Of a DNA stretch of 64,000 nt, positions 33,376 to 42,203 are shown one piece after another. Below the pieces are notes generated by a model that saw nothing but the letters and a program-made list of their open reading frames with translations, made no database searches and was not told the origin of the DNA. This DNA is from Phycisphaeraceae bacterium (GTDB lineage Bacteria > Planctomycetota > Phycisphaerae > Phycisphaerales > SM1A02), in contig CP054178.1 of NCBI GenBank assembly GCA_015709595.1, forward strand, positions 1,927,205-1,991,204, read 5' to 3'. A program made the translations under genes and the position numbers. The first letter of the stretch is position 1. Each line of letters opens with the position of its first letter.

Positions 33376-35760
33376 CTACGGCGGTTCCACTCGAACGATG
33401 ACCTGGCAGGTGGGATCGCGCCCCGACCGGAACGTCAGCCGGACGTCGCCCTCGCGCTCACCCGTGACGCGGATGCGCACGAGCGGCGTGTTGGCGCCGC
33501 GGAAGGCCAGCGACACCCGCGCGTTGGCGGTGATCGGCGCGTTGGCGAACTGCGTGCTGAGCGGCGACTCGAAGAGATTGATGAGATTGCCGTGGTAATT
33601 GCGCGCCGGGGGGGTCACCTGCGGAATCGACCGGGCCGGCCCCAGCACGATCAGATCGATCGAGCGGCCTCGCTTCACCGTCACCGTGCCTCCGTCGGCG
33701 ATGGCCGTCACGGTTCGCGTCGTAGAGGCGGGGTTGCCCCCGGCGGCGGGCGTGGTGACCTCGACGTACTGGTGAAACAGCGCAGGCCCGTGTCGCGCGT
33801 TGAGATGGTTGCCGTAGTTGGCGGCGCTCTGCACCTGCACGCGGTCGAAGTGCCGAAGCCACAGGGCGCACAGGGCGCAGGGCGACTTGATGGTGCCATC
33901 GGCGTTGTCCAGCGTGAAGCCGGCGTAGGCCATCAGGCAGTCGAAGGCGTCCACGCCGTCGTGATCGCGCTGGAAGTGGTTCTTGTCGTCCGAGGTGGAG
34001 TTGGGCTGGGAGATCGAGATCACGCCCAGCGCCACGCCCCCCGCGTCGTTGAAGTTGATGTTGTGGCGGAAGTCGGTGTGCGAGTGGCGCAGCAGCCGCG
34101 CGTGTCCGAACTCGTGCGCGAAGGTGTTGGTGCCGTCGATTCGCTGCGCGGCGGGAGTCAGGGTCGGGTTCGCCACGTCGCCCCAGAACATGCGGTCGCC
34201 CAGGTAGCTGCCCGCGGTGTTGGGCGAGCGCACGTTCTTGCACAGGAAGACGTAGAACCCGTTGCCGTCGCGCTGGTCGGCCCGCGGTTTGCCGGTGTGC
34301 GGATCGGGCAGGCCTGTCTGGCCGCACGCCAGCGCGATGGCCCGCTGGGCGAATCGCTCGGTGCGCGAGGTGGGTTGCGAGGCGCCGTAGGCCACGGGGT
34401 AGAGCGAGGCGTCGTACACCGCCTGCGCGAAGTTGGCCGCGTTGTTGTTGTGCGCGCTGCCCGGAAAGGTCTGCTTGATCATCGTCTCCCAGCGGGCGCG
34501 GTCGATGTCGAACGTGCGCAGCGGCCCGCGCACGTCAAGGAAGCACTTGCGGAAGGCGGCCTTGGTGTACTCCCAGTCCAGGTCGGCCTCGCGCACGCCG
34601 TTGCACGTGACCAGCAGCTGAATGTCGGCCCGCTTCCAGATGACGAAGCGACCCGACATGTACGAGCACGGGGTGGGAATCGGCCGCGACTGGTTGTCGG
34701 CGAAGCGGACGGCGGCGCCGTTCTCCTGCGTATCGCGGATGTCCTGGTTTCCGTCCACCAGCGAGATCAGGAACCGGTAGTTGTCGCCCGCGGACGGGTA
34801 GGGGAGAAAGGCGAAATCAGCGATTCCCACGTCGATGCCCCCGCCGCCTTCCGCTCCACCCGCGGGCTGCGGCTCGCTGACGGTCTGCAGGTCGAGCAGC
34901 ACCTTCTTGGTCTCATGCACGGCGGCGTCGGTCAACTGGTTGAACTGGACCAGATCCGGACCAGGAGCGGGGTTCATCGTGTCCACCACCGGCTGGTTGC
35001 GATAGGGCATGACGCGGATGACGTCCGCGGCGCGAACCCCCTGCGTGCCGGGGTGCTCGCGTAATCCGCTGAACGGCCTGGGGCAGTTGTCATCGCCCTG
35101 GGTGTTGCTGCCGGTGTTCTGGTTGTAGGTGCGGAAGAACTCCTGCATGAAAGCCCGGCGTCGTCCGTCGGTGACGTCGAACTCCTCCGCCGTGTCCTTC
35201 AGTTCGACGACTGCCTTCAGCGGACGATCGAAGGGCACCTGTTGGTCGCCGATGAACTTGCGCACGACGATGCGAAAGGGCACGGCGGGCCAGATGTCGG
35301 GAATCCACCCGCGGCGACGGTAGTAATCGGGAATGGACTTGTTGTCGGCGGTGCGCCAGAACATGTCCAGGTCCGCCTCGCGCCCGCCGTGGTTGTCGAG
35401 GATGACGACGCGGTACTCCCAGTCGATGAATGGCCTGGCGTTGGTTCCACCGCGCGAGAATGGGGTCGCCGCGGCCCGCGTCGGGTCGTTGGAGCCGTCG
35501 GTCACGAGATTCATCACCCGCGCGCAGGGGGTGAGCGAGGCGCGGTCGCCTTCGAGCGTGAGCAGGTCGTTGGTGACGTCGTAGCGGCACCTGTAGGGCG
35601 GCGGACGAGTCACGACGGGAAGGGAGTTTCCCGGCGCGTCGCGCCGGATGCGATTGTTGCCCAGGTAGATGAACGTCAGCCGGTAGGTGACGGGCTGCAG
35701 TCGCACCACGGTGGTGGCGGTCGATGGACCTGGCTGCTTCGTCGTTCCCTGGCCGGACAC
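33376..35760 (-). CDS. Putative metzincin-like metalloprotease in a VgrG island (copy 2)
   Basis: A 794-residue paralogue of 30970-33357 with the same order of blocks: TTVVRLQPVTYRLTFIYLG, PDIWPAVPFRIVVRKFIGD, zinc motif HEFGHARLLRH (His549, His553, His559), Met-turn-like CLMAYAG (Met610), CALCALWLRHFDRVQVQSA, and the C-terminal ARVSLAFRGANTPLVRIRV. The position-8 Gly is replaced by Leu here. Start is GTG at 35760 with GGGGAGA upstream. It directly follows VgrG (123-bp gap) and precedes copy 1 (18-bp gap). The lack of a signal peptide fits loading onto the VgrG spike rather than Sec export. Target and immunity are unknown. Confidence 0.75.
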   Translation of the reverse strand: MSGQGTTKQPGPSTATTVVRLQPVTYRLTFIYLGNNRIRRDAPGNSLPVVTRPPPYRCRYDVTNDLLTLEGDRASLTPCARVMNLVTDGSNDPTRAAATPFSRGGTNARPFIDWEYRVVILDNHGGREADLDMFWRTADNKSIPDYYRRRGWIPDIWPAVPFRIVVRKFIGDQQVPFDRPLKAVVELKDTAEEFDVTDGRRRAFMQEFFRTYNQNTGSNTQGDDNCPRPFSGLREHPGTQGVRAADVIRVMPYRNQPVVDTMNPAPGPDLVQFNQLTDAAVHETKKVLLDLQTVSEPQPAGGAEGGGGIDVGIADFAFLPYPSAGDNYRFLISLVDGNQDIRDTQENGAAVRFADNQSRPIPTPCSYMSGRFVIWKRADIQLLVTCNGVREADLDWEYTKAAFRKCFLDVRGPLRTFDIDRARWETMIKQTFPGSAHNNNAANFAQAVYDASLYPVAYGASQPTSRTERFAQRAIALACGQTGLPDPHTGKPRADQRDGNGFYVFLCKNVRSPNTAGSYLGDRMFWGDVANPTLTPAAQRIDGTNTFAHEFGHARLLRHSHTDFRHNINFNDAGGVALGVISISQPNSTSDDKNHFQRDHDGVDAFDCLMAYAGFTLDNADGTIKSPCALCALWLRHFDRVQVQSAANYGNHLNARHGPALFHQYVEVTTPAAGGNPASTTRTVTAIADGGTVTVKRGRSIDLIVLGPARSIPQVTPPARNYHGNLINLFESPLSTQFANAPITANARVSLAFRGANTPLVRIRVTGEREGDVRLTFRSGRDPTCQVIVRVEPP

Positions 35761-35883
35761 TCGTCTCCCCTCGCGTGGTGTGGGCGTCGATGTGGGTTTC
35801 CTGGTGCGGCTCGTGGACGTGTGGTCTTGGGGTGACGGCGTGCGTTCGACTGATTCGGCGACGGCGCCCGAGGGAACTTGCCG

Positions 35884-38751
35884 CTACCACCCGCCGCTGG
35901 CGCCGCCTCCTCCGGAGGAGCCGCCGCCGCCCGAGTAGGGGTCTTCTTCTTCGCCTCCGCCTTCGTCTCCCCACCCGCCCGAGGCGCCGCCTCCGGACCC
36001 ACCGGATGAGCCGCCTTCGCCGCCCCAGCCGCCATCCGCGCCGCCCGAACCCCCGGAGGTGCCTCCCCCGGTCGAAGACCCGCTGCCCCCGGTAGAGCCC
36101 CCTGCAGCGCCGCCGCCCCCACCCCCACCGCCTGATCCTCCTGATCCACCACTACTTCCGGAGGAAGCCCCGCCTCCGGACGAGCCGCCCCCTGACGCGC
36201 CGCCGCCGGAACCGCCTGACGATCCGCCGCCACCCGACGATCCGGCGCCTTGGGCGGAAGCTCCGCCCGACCCACCCGAGCCGCCCGAACCCCCGCCCCC
36301 GCCGCTGGAGGGTGAGCCGCTGCCGCCCCCGCCGGATGATCCGCCTCCCGAGCCGCCGCCGCTGAAACCCTCGTCACCGAAGGCGTCGGTTTCTTCGGCG
36401 TCGGAGCTGGTCGTTGCGGCGGCGCCGCCCGAGTTCGTGCCGCCGCTGGCGGTTTCGCCGCTGCTCGCCTGCTGGTCGCCTTCGTTCTCGACGCGGATGA
36501 AGGTCCACTCCCCGTCCTTGCGATCGGGCAACTGCAGCTGGTAGGTGCCGTGATCGACTTCCTGCAGTTTGACGATGCCCTGGCTGTTGGTGCGAGATTC
36601 CTGCGTACTGCCGTCGGGCTTGTGGATGATGGCCCGCTCGTTGGCGATGGGCTGCTCGGCGGCGTCGAGCACCTTGAAGGCGACCCACGTCTTTTCATCG
36701 ACGGGTTCTTCGCCTCCGCCCCCGCCCCCTCCGCCGCCTCCACCTCCTCCGCCGCCTCCGCCTCCCCCGGCTCCTGGCGGCTCTTCGAGCTCGCCGGGGT
36801 TGGCTGTGGTGGCGTGCTTGGCCTCATCGGGGGCGACGCACTGTCCGCCGCAGCCGCTTCCCGCGGCTCCGCCGCTGTTGATGAGCACGGTGGCGCCCTT
36901 GATGGCGACGCCCGAGGGGCCGATGTCCACGAAGTTCCCGCCGACCACCAGGGAGATCTGGGCGTCGGCCTCAAGGATGATCTTGGCGCCGATGATATGG
37001 GTTTCGCCGGTGGCGACGGCCCAGTTGCCGGTGATCTCGGCGTTGTGGTTGCCGCCCACGGAGAGGAACGAGTCGGTGTCGACGCGTTCGCGTTTCTCGC
37101 CGACGATGGTGACGTTCTCGTTCTCCTCGATCTTGGTGAACCGGCTCTTGCCGACGATCTGGTGGCGTTCGCCCCCGACGCTCTCGTAGGACGAGGCCTT
37201 GGCGCGCACGTCCATACGGCGCTGGGCATGGATGAACAGCTGCTCCGAGCCCTTCTTGTCCTCGAATCGGATTTCGTTGAAGCCGCCTCCGCCCTTGCTG
37301 GACATCGACTTGATGGTGGACATCGTCGCCTTGCCGGGCAGTTCGTAGGGCGTCTTCTGCACGCCGTTGTAGACGCGCCCGGTGATGATGGGCCGGTCGG
37401 GATCGCCCTCGAGAAACTCGACGATGACCTCCTGCCCGATGCGCGGCAGGAAGATGGCGCCCCATTTTTTCCCGGCCCAGTTCTGGGCCACGCGGATCCA
37501 GCAGGATGACGTCTCATCCGCCTTGCTCCACCGATCCCAGTGGAACTTGACCTTCACGCGCCCATGTTCATCGGTCCAGATTTCCTCGCCGGACTTGCCC
37601 GCCACAATGGCGGTCTGCGGCCCCTGCACCACGGGCTTGGGCGTGATGCGGCGCGGGCGGAACTGCTGCGAGGAGGGGATGCACGTGAACTCGCAGCGAT
37701 ACATGCTCACGCCGCCGTATTCCGCACTGGCGACCCCGAGCGACGCCATGGGGCTGGTCTCGCACGAGAACGACGTGGCGATCACCAGGTATTCGGCGTT
37801 CTGGTCGGTTCGATGGTGTTCGTCGAGCTTGAAGGTATAGCCCGGACGCACGTCGGGCGTGTTGGTCTGGCCCACGATGGTGTCGAAGGAGGCGTGATAC
37901 TCCTCGATGCGGATGCGCGAATAGTCGTCGCCCTCGGCGAGCGTGACGTACTCGCCGGGGTAGTCGAAGATCTCCGCGCTGGCCTCGGCGTGGTCGCGGG
38001 TGATCACGGCCCGCGAGAGCATGTCCTTCTTGGGATCGACGAAGTCGAAGTCGAGCTGCGCGTAGGCGCCCGGCTGCAGCGCCTGCCGCCTGGCCCAGTG
38101 CGAGACGTGCTCCACGTTCTCGGGCGCGCCGTCTGGACGGAACACCAGCGTCTCCACGCCCGGCGCCGGACCATGACCGGCGATGGCGTCCACCAGCATC
38201 ATGGTGTGCTTGCCCTGCTCGTGCGTGAAGTAGTAGTAGATGCCCTCCTGCTCCATGAGGCGGGAGATGAAATTGAAGTCCGTCTCCCGGTACTGCACGC
38301 AGTATTCCCACGTGCGATAGGAGCGCGAGAGATTCTCGCCGATGGTGATGCCCGCGTCGCCCAGGATCTTCTTGATGATGTCAACCGCGGTCTGCTCCTG
38401 GAACATGCGGCAGTCGGCGCGGCGCGTCAGCAGCCACAGGCGGGGCACCAGCGTCATCCGGTACCCGTACAGGATGTCGCCGTCGGCGGTGACCTGATCG
38501 TCCGCCGACGATTGCGAGAAGCGGTTGACGATGCCGTTGTAGAAGCGGGACACGCCGGTCGTGCGCTTCATCTCCACCGTCACGCTCTGCCCCACGATGT
38601 CCTTGAAGACGATGGCCCCGTTGGTGCTGAGCACGACCAGCTCGTATTCGAACAATCGCCCCAGCTCCTCCCGGGCGTGCATCTCCTTGAACAGAAGCAC
38701 TTCCTCGCCGAGAGGCGATGTGATGACGATGTCGCGGTCGGCGGCGGGCAT
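35884..38751 (-). CDS. VgrG spike protein with Gly linker, beta domain and long Gly/Ser tail
   Basis: A 955-residue protein. The N-terminal 600 residues are a full VgrG (gp27/gp5-like): LFKEMHAREELGRLFEYEL, CVQYRETDFNFISRLMEQEG, EHGRVKVKFHWDRW, SSCWIRVAQNWAGKKWG and FLPRIGQEVIVEFLEGDPD, then the beta-helix needle with DUF2345-like repeats to about 640. A near-pure Gly linker (about 661-681) follows, then a transthyretin/CNA-B-like domain (VAFKVLDAAEQPIANERAII...GTYQLQLP, about 686-755), and a tail of about 160 Gly/Ser residues to the end (GGASGGW). In type VI secretion VgrG trimers pierce the target cell. A clean GGGGAGG ribosome site precedes the ATG. Downstream genes share its orientation to the PAAR and nuclease genes. 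Confidence 0.93.
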   Translation of the reverse strand: MPAADRDIVITSPLGEEVLLFKEMHAREELGRLFEYELVVLSTNGAIVFKDIVGQSVTVEMKRTTGVSRFYNGIVNRFSQSSADDQVTADGDILYGYRMTLVPRLWLLTRRADCRMFQEQTAVDIIKKILGDAGITIGENLSRSYRTWEYCVQYRETDFNFISRLMEQEGIYYYFTHEQGKHTMMLVDAIAGHGPAPGVETLVFRPDGAPENVEHVSHWARRQALQPGAYAQLDFDFVDPKKDMLSRAVITRDHAEASAEIFDYPGEYVTLAEGDDYSRIRIEEYHASFDTIVGQTNTPDVRPGYTFKLDEHHRTDQNAEYLVIATSFSCETSPMASLGVASAEYGGVSMYRCEFTCIPSSQQFRPRRITPKPVVQGPQTAIVAGKSGEEIWTDEHGRVKVKFHWDRWSKADETSSCWIRVAQNWAGKKWGAIFLPRIGQEVIVEFLEGDPDRPIITGRVYNGVQKTPYELPGKATMSTIKSMSSKGGGGFNEIRFEDKKGSEQLFIHAQRRMDVRAKASSYESVGGERHQIVGKSRFTKIEENENVTIVGEKRERVDTDSFLSVGGNHNAEITGNWAVATGETHIIGAKIILEADAQISLVVGGNFVDIGPSGVAIKGATVLINSGGAAGSGCGGQCVAPDEAKHATTANPGELEEPPGAGGGGGGGGGGGGGGGGGGGEEPVDEKTWVAFKVLDAAEQPIANERAIIHKPDGSTQESRTNSQGIVKLQEVDHGTYQLQLPDRKDGEWTFIRVENEGDQQASSGETASGGTNSGGAAATTSSDAEETDAFGDEGFSGGGSGGGSSGGGGSGSPSSGGGGGSGGSGGSGGASAQGAGSSGGGGSSGGSGGGASGGGSSGGGASSGSSGGSGGSGGGGGGGGAAGGSTGGSGSSTGGGTSGGSGGADGGWGGEGGSSGGSGGGASGGWGDEGGGEEEDPYSGGGGSSGGGGASGGW

Positions 38752-38894
38752 GGGGCCTCCCCTTCAGGCGGCCTGATTCTACTGGAAAGCAGATCGCGCC
38801 GCCAGACGCAAGTCTGCACCATGGGGGATGGAAGAACATCCCCCGGCTCGACAACGCCCGCGGGCGAGAAGAATCAAAGGCATTCGACAGCCGC

Positions 38895-39542
38895 TCATTC
38901 GCCGCTGGCGGCGTCGCGGCAGGCCTCGGCCAGACGCTGGTGGAGCTTCTCATGATCCACCACCGCGTCCAGGCGCTCCAGCAGGGCGTCCACGCGGCGG
39001 AGCGGGGTGAGGGCGGCGTCGATCTCGTCAATCGCCGCGTCCCCCAGCTGCTCCAGGGCTTCGAGGAACCAGGTTCGGTCGGGCTGGCGTGCGTTCCGAG
39101 GCGGTCGGACCTTGGTGCGAATCACCAGGTCGCCGATGGCCACCACCGGCTGCAGCCCGACGGACGTGAGAGGTTCGCGGCAGAGCACCACCGCCGGAAC
39201 GCGATGCTCCAGGGCCTGCGTGCGGAGCCGGCGGGCGTCCGCTGCGACCAGCATGGGCTGAACCAGGTACAGCCCGGACTCCTGCGGAAAGCGATCATCA
39301 AAGGGCTGATCCACGGTCCGTGGTCGTCCGTGATCGGCGTCGGCCGCCTGCATCAGTCGCTGGCGCCGCGCCTCCTGCAACGGCAGGCAGATGCGGGCCA
39401 TGCGGTCGTAGTCGCGGGCGCGATGGGCCAGGTGCAGCGCCCGGTCGGCCAGCAGCTCCGCATCGATGTAGGACGTGGCGGCCAGCGCCTCGCTGGCCTG
39501 CTCCATCAAATCGTCGATCTGCTCCTGCCGCGCGCCGGGCAT
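38895..39542 (-). CDS. Hypothetical protein upstream of VgrG
   Basis: A 215-residue cytoplasmic protein. The N-terminal 60 residues (QEQIDDLMEQASEALAATSY, AELLADRALHLAHRARDYD) form a TPR-like helical hairpin. Then a beta-rich middle (GLYLVQPMLVAADARRLR, VGLQPVVAIGDLVIRTKV) and a helical C-terminus (LEALEQLGDAAIDEI, RVDALLERLDAVVDHEK) follow. I recognise no family. It is the gene just upstream of VgrG in the same direction, so it may belong to the island, possibly as a chaperone or adaptor, but this is inferred from position only. The spacer before it holds a short tandem TTCCGTG repeat. Confidence 0.65.
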   Translation of the reverse strand: MPGARQEQIDDLMEQASEALAATSYIDAELLADRALHLAHRARDYDRMARICLPLQEARRQRLMQAADADHGRPRTVDQPFDDRFPQESGLYLVQPMLVAADARRLRTQALEHRVPAVVLCREPLTSVGLQPVVAIGDLVIRTKVRPPRNARQPDRTWFLEALEQLGDAAIDEIDAALTPLRRVDALLERLDAVVDHEKLHQRLAEACRDAASGE

Positions 39543-39670
39543 GGGTGTGGTTCCAGGTTTCAGGGGCCGAGATCCGTGTTCCGTGTTCCGACTGTCGAAT
39601 GCTCAAGGAATGGCGCCTGGTCGCTGATGCCGGTCACTGACGCCGAGCGCCTGACGCCTCGATTCCCGAC

Positions 39671-40312
39671 TTACAGTTCGAACCCAACGGTCCGTTGTTC
39701 CGCTCGTCCTTCCGCGGTGCAGGCGGACGCGGCGGCTTCGAGCAGATCGCGCCACAGGGCGATGACGAGGGGCATCTCGTACAGGAGCGTATCCGTGAGC
39801 AGCACGACGTCGCGGGTCTTGAGCGCCGAGGCCAGGCGCGTCAGGTGGTCGTTCAGACGCGCCACGCCTTCGGGCATGGCCACGTCCCGGGCGCCGATGC
39901 GTGAGAGGTCCACCGAGGCGAACCGCGAACCATCGAGCGCCGCGTCGCGCACCTGTCTCCAGAGCGAAATGGCCTCGCCGAGAGACCGCATCGCATCGAC
40001 GCCCTGCCCCTGTTCGATGAGCGCCGCGGCCTGCTGCTGCAGGGCGTCCACCGTGAGGAGCGTGTCGCGCGCTTCCAGCAGCGCCTCTCGCGCCAGCGAA
40101 GCGGGGTCCACCGAGGTCAGGCGCACTTCGGCGGCCTGACCGGCGAGCGTGTCGTCATCGCAGAGCCGATCATCGGTCCAGACCTCGCCGTCCACGCACA
40201 CCTCGATGACGCGCCGTCCCTGGCGCCGGGCCTGGGCGTCGCCCGCGGCGATGGCGTCGCCGATGGTGTGGCCCGTCACGTGGCACGTCCGATTGTCCAG
40301 CATTACGCGCAT
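39671..40312 (-). CDS. Helical hypothetical protein
   Basis: A 213-residue protein with no signal peptide. The first 60 residues form a small beta fold (MRVMLDNRTCHVTGHTIGDAI, RRVIEVCVDGEVWTDDRL). The rest is long amphipathic helices (LLTVDALQQQAAALIEQGQG, MRSLGEAISLWRQVRDAAL, DHLTRLASALKTRDVVLLTD). I recognise no family. An AAGGA ribosome site precedes the ATG. It lies 28 bp after the preceding gene on the same strand and upstream of the 39542 gene, so the three small genes may form one unit leading to VgrG. Confidence 0.65.
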   Translation of the reverse strand: MRVMLDNRTCHVTGHTIGDAIAAGDAQARRQGRRVIEVCVDGEVWTDDRLCDDDTLAGQAAEVRLTSVDPASLAREALLEARDTLLTVDALQQQAAALIEQGQGVDAMRSLGEAISLWRQVRDAALDGSRFASVDLSRIGARDVAMPEGVARLNDHLTRLASALKTRDVVLLTDTLLYEMPLVIALWRDLLEAAASACTAEGRAEQRTVGFEL

Positions 40313-40340
40313 GGTCGCTTCCTTGACGCCGCGACGGCGT

Positions 40341-41099
40341 TCATCGAGTCATGATCAGCACCGCCGCCCAGGACAATCCCGCCCACGCCGCCAGCGTCAG
40401 CACCGTGATGCTGACGCGCTGACGCCCGGAGTCGCTCAGGCCGCGCAGCGGCGCCGCGAACACGCTGAGCGAACGACGAGCCAGCCGGTCCATCCGTCCG
40501 CCGAAGGTCATGATGCTCGAGGGCGTCGGCGGCTGGGCATCGACGCCCCCGGCGCCGGACGTTCCGTCTTTCTCCTGACGCCGGGCGTTCGCGCTCCGTG
40601 TCACGTCGGCGTCGGGCGACGGGGACGACGCCGCGTCCGCGTGTTGCGCCTCACGCCGGGGCGTGGCGGGCTTCGTGAAGCCGCTCAGATCCACCTCGAT
40701 AGGGTCGTCGGAAAGAGGGGCGGCTGCGGATGGTTCGGGATCGGCGAGTGCGGATCCGGGTGGCGAACCACTCAGGGGTGAGGCGGTCGGCGGCGCCAGG
40801 TCGTGCGCGACCTTGGCTGCCTTGGCCAGCCGTTCATCCAGCGAGCCGATTGACTCGGGTTCCGCGACAGCGCCTGACGGCATCGCGTCCGGGTCGTTCG
40901 TGGACGGCCCCGTCGCTTCCGCCGCGGCGTCTCCAAGCGTCCGGGCGATGGACTGCGTTCGGTCCAGCAGGGCGTCGATTTCGGACGGGTCAAGAAACGT
41001 TCCGCCCGGGTCGGGCAGAGACGCCGACGGCGAGGACGTTGCGGTCGGATCGTCGCCTGTCATGGCTCCTTCGGATGGTCGTTCGGTCGCTTCGAGCAT
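40341..41099 (-). CDS. Tail-anchored hypothetical protein
   Basis: About 252 residues from the ATG at 41099 (MLEATERPSEGAMTGDDPT); the frame is open to 41204 but that extension looks non-coding. Most of the protein is a disordered Ala/Ser/Pro/Asp-rich segment with two short helical stretches (DPSEIDALLDRTQSIARTLG and SLDERLAKAAKVAHDLAPP). It ends in a basic helix (FGGRMDRLARRSLSVFAAPL) and a single C-terminal membrane helix (ISVTLT-like, ending WAAVLIMTR). Such tail-anchored proteins keep the bulk in the cytoplasm. No family recognised. It follows atpG by 155 bp on the same strand. Confidence 0.65.
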   Translation of the reverse strand: MLEATERPSEGAMTGDDPTATSSPSASLPDPGGTFLDPSEIDALLDRTQSIARTLGDAAAEATGPSTNDPDAMPSGAVAEPESIGSLDERLAKAAKVAHDLAPPTASPLSGSPPGSALADPEPSAAAPLSDDPIEVDLSGFTKPATPRREAQHADAASSPSPDADVTRSANARRQEKDGTSGAGGVDAQPPTPSSIMTFGGRMDRLARRSLSVFAAPLRGLSDSGRQRVSITVLTLAAWAGLSWAAVLIMTR

Positions 41100-41254
41100 G
41101 ATGACACCACCCGCACGCCGGTGCGGCCAATCGGTGATATCGGCTGGTTCGCGGGCTGGTCTGGACTCAAACCTGATCCGAGAGGCCGCCTTGACGCGCA
41201 ACAACTGCGGCGTCCGACCGCTTCGGTTCGACTCGACGGTCGATGTTCAACCGT

Positions 41255-42136
41255 TCAACCCAGCGCCGCCGCGCCGGCCACCACTTCCATGAGTTCGGTG
41301 GTGATCTTGGCCTGTCGGGCCCGGTTGTACTGACGCCGCAGCGACTTGCCGAGCGACTTGGCGTTGTCGGTGGCGCCCTTCATGGCGATCATGCGCATCA
41401 CCTGTTCGCTCACGATGGCGTCATTGAACGCCAGGAAGAGCGAAGTCTTCACCGATTCGGGCAGCAGGACGGCGAGCAGCTCGGCGGCGGAGGGGCTGAA
41501 CTCGTAGATGGCGCTGGCCTTCTTCGATTCGGTCGAGGCGCTGGCCGCGGGCGTGGCCAGCGGCAGCAGCTGCATCACCTGCGCCTGCTGGCGGGTATTG
41601 CTGATGAAGCGGGTGGAGACGATGCGAATCGCGTCAAACTCGCCCGCCACGTAGGCATCGATGTACTTCTGCGCCAGTCGCTGCACGTCCTCGTAGCGGG
41701 GACGATCGGCGAACACGGTGTGACGCTCCGCCACGGGCAGCCCGGCGAAGCGGAAGAAGGCCACCGCCTTCTTGCCCGAGATCTCGTTGACGACCTCGAT
41801 CCCCTTGGCCTTCGCCTGCCGGTTGAACTGCGACGCCATCCGCAGCACGTTGCTGTTGTATGCGCCGCAAAGCCCCCGGTCGGAGACGATGGTGAGCACG
41901 AGCTCTCGCTTGCGGGGCGCGGTCGGCGTCTTGAGCAGCGGGTGCTCCACGTCCCCCGCGGCGGCGGCCACGTCCGCCACCATCTGACGGATCTTCAGCG
42001 CGTAGGGCTGCGTGGCCTTGGCCCGCTGCAGGGCGCTGGTGAACTTGGCGGTCGCGATCATCTGCATCGTCTTGGTGATGCGTTCGATGTTCTTGACCGC
42101 AACCATCCGCTTTTTGATCTCACGAATCCGTGCCAT
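41255..42136 (-). CDS. atpG: F-type ATP synthase gamma subunit, away from other atp genes
   Basis: A 293-residue protein matching AtpG along its whole length: N-terminal MARIREIKKRMVAVKNIERI and TKTMQMIATAKF, central ELVLTIVSDRGLCGAYNSNV, and C-terminal FNDAIVSEQVMRMIAMKGAT, ending RQAKITTELMEVVAGAAAL. Gamma is the central rotor stalk linking proton flow through Fo to catalysis in F1. In most bacteria atpG lies between atpA and atpD; here neither side carries an ATP synthase gene. The neighbours are a DUF1080-GDSL hydrolase upstream and a tail-anchored hypothetical downstream. The start has no strong ribosome site but matches the family N-terminus exactly. Confidence 0.96.
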   Translation of the reverse strand: MARIREIKKRMVAVKNIERITKTMQMIATAKFTSALQRAKATQPYALKIRQMVADVAAAAGDVEHPLLKTPTAPRKRELVLTIVSDRGLCGAYNSNVLRMASQFNRQAKAKGIEVVNEISGKKAVAFFRFAGLPVAERHTVFADRPRYEDVQRLAQKYIDAYVAGEFDAIRIVSTRFISNTRQQAQVMQLLPLATPAASASTESKKASAIYEFSPSAAELLAVLLPESVKTSLFLAFNDAIVSEQVMRMIAMKGATDNAKSLGKSLRRQYNRARQAKITTELMEVVAGAAALG

Positions 42137-42203
42137 AGGGGCGGAAGTGTAGACGGGGTGGGGGGGTGGGTCGAAGGGACGGACTGGACGCCCCAGGCGG
42201 CGC

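Noticed and set aside
36059-36544. Long Pro-rich plus-strand reading frame opposite the VgrG tail
   Set aside because: It is the antisense of the Gly/Ser codons (GGN reads as CCN), so its length and Pro content are by-products of the VgrG sequence.
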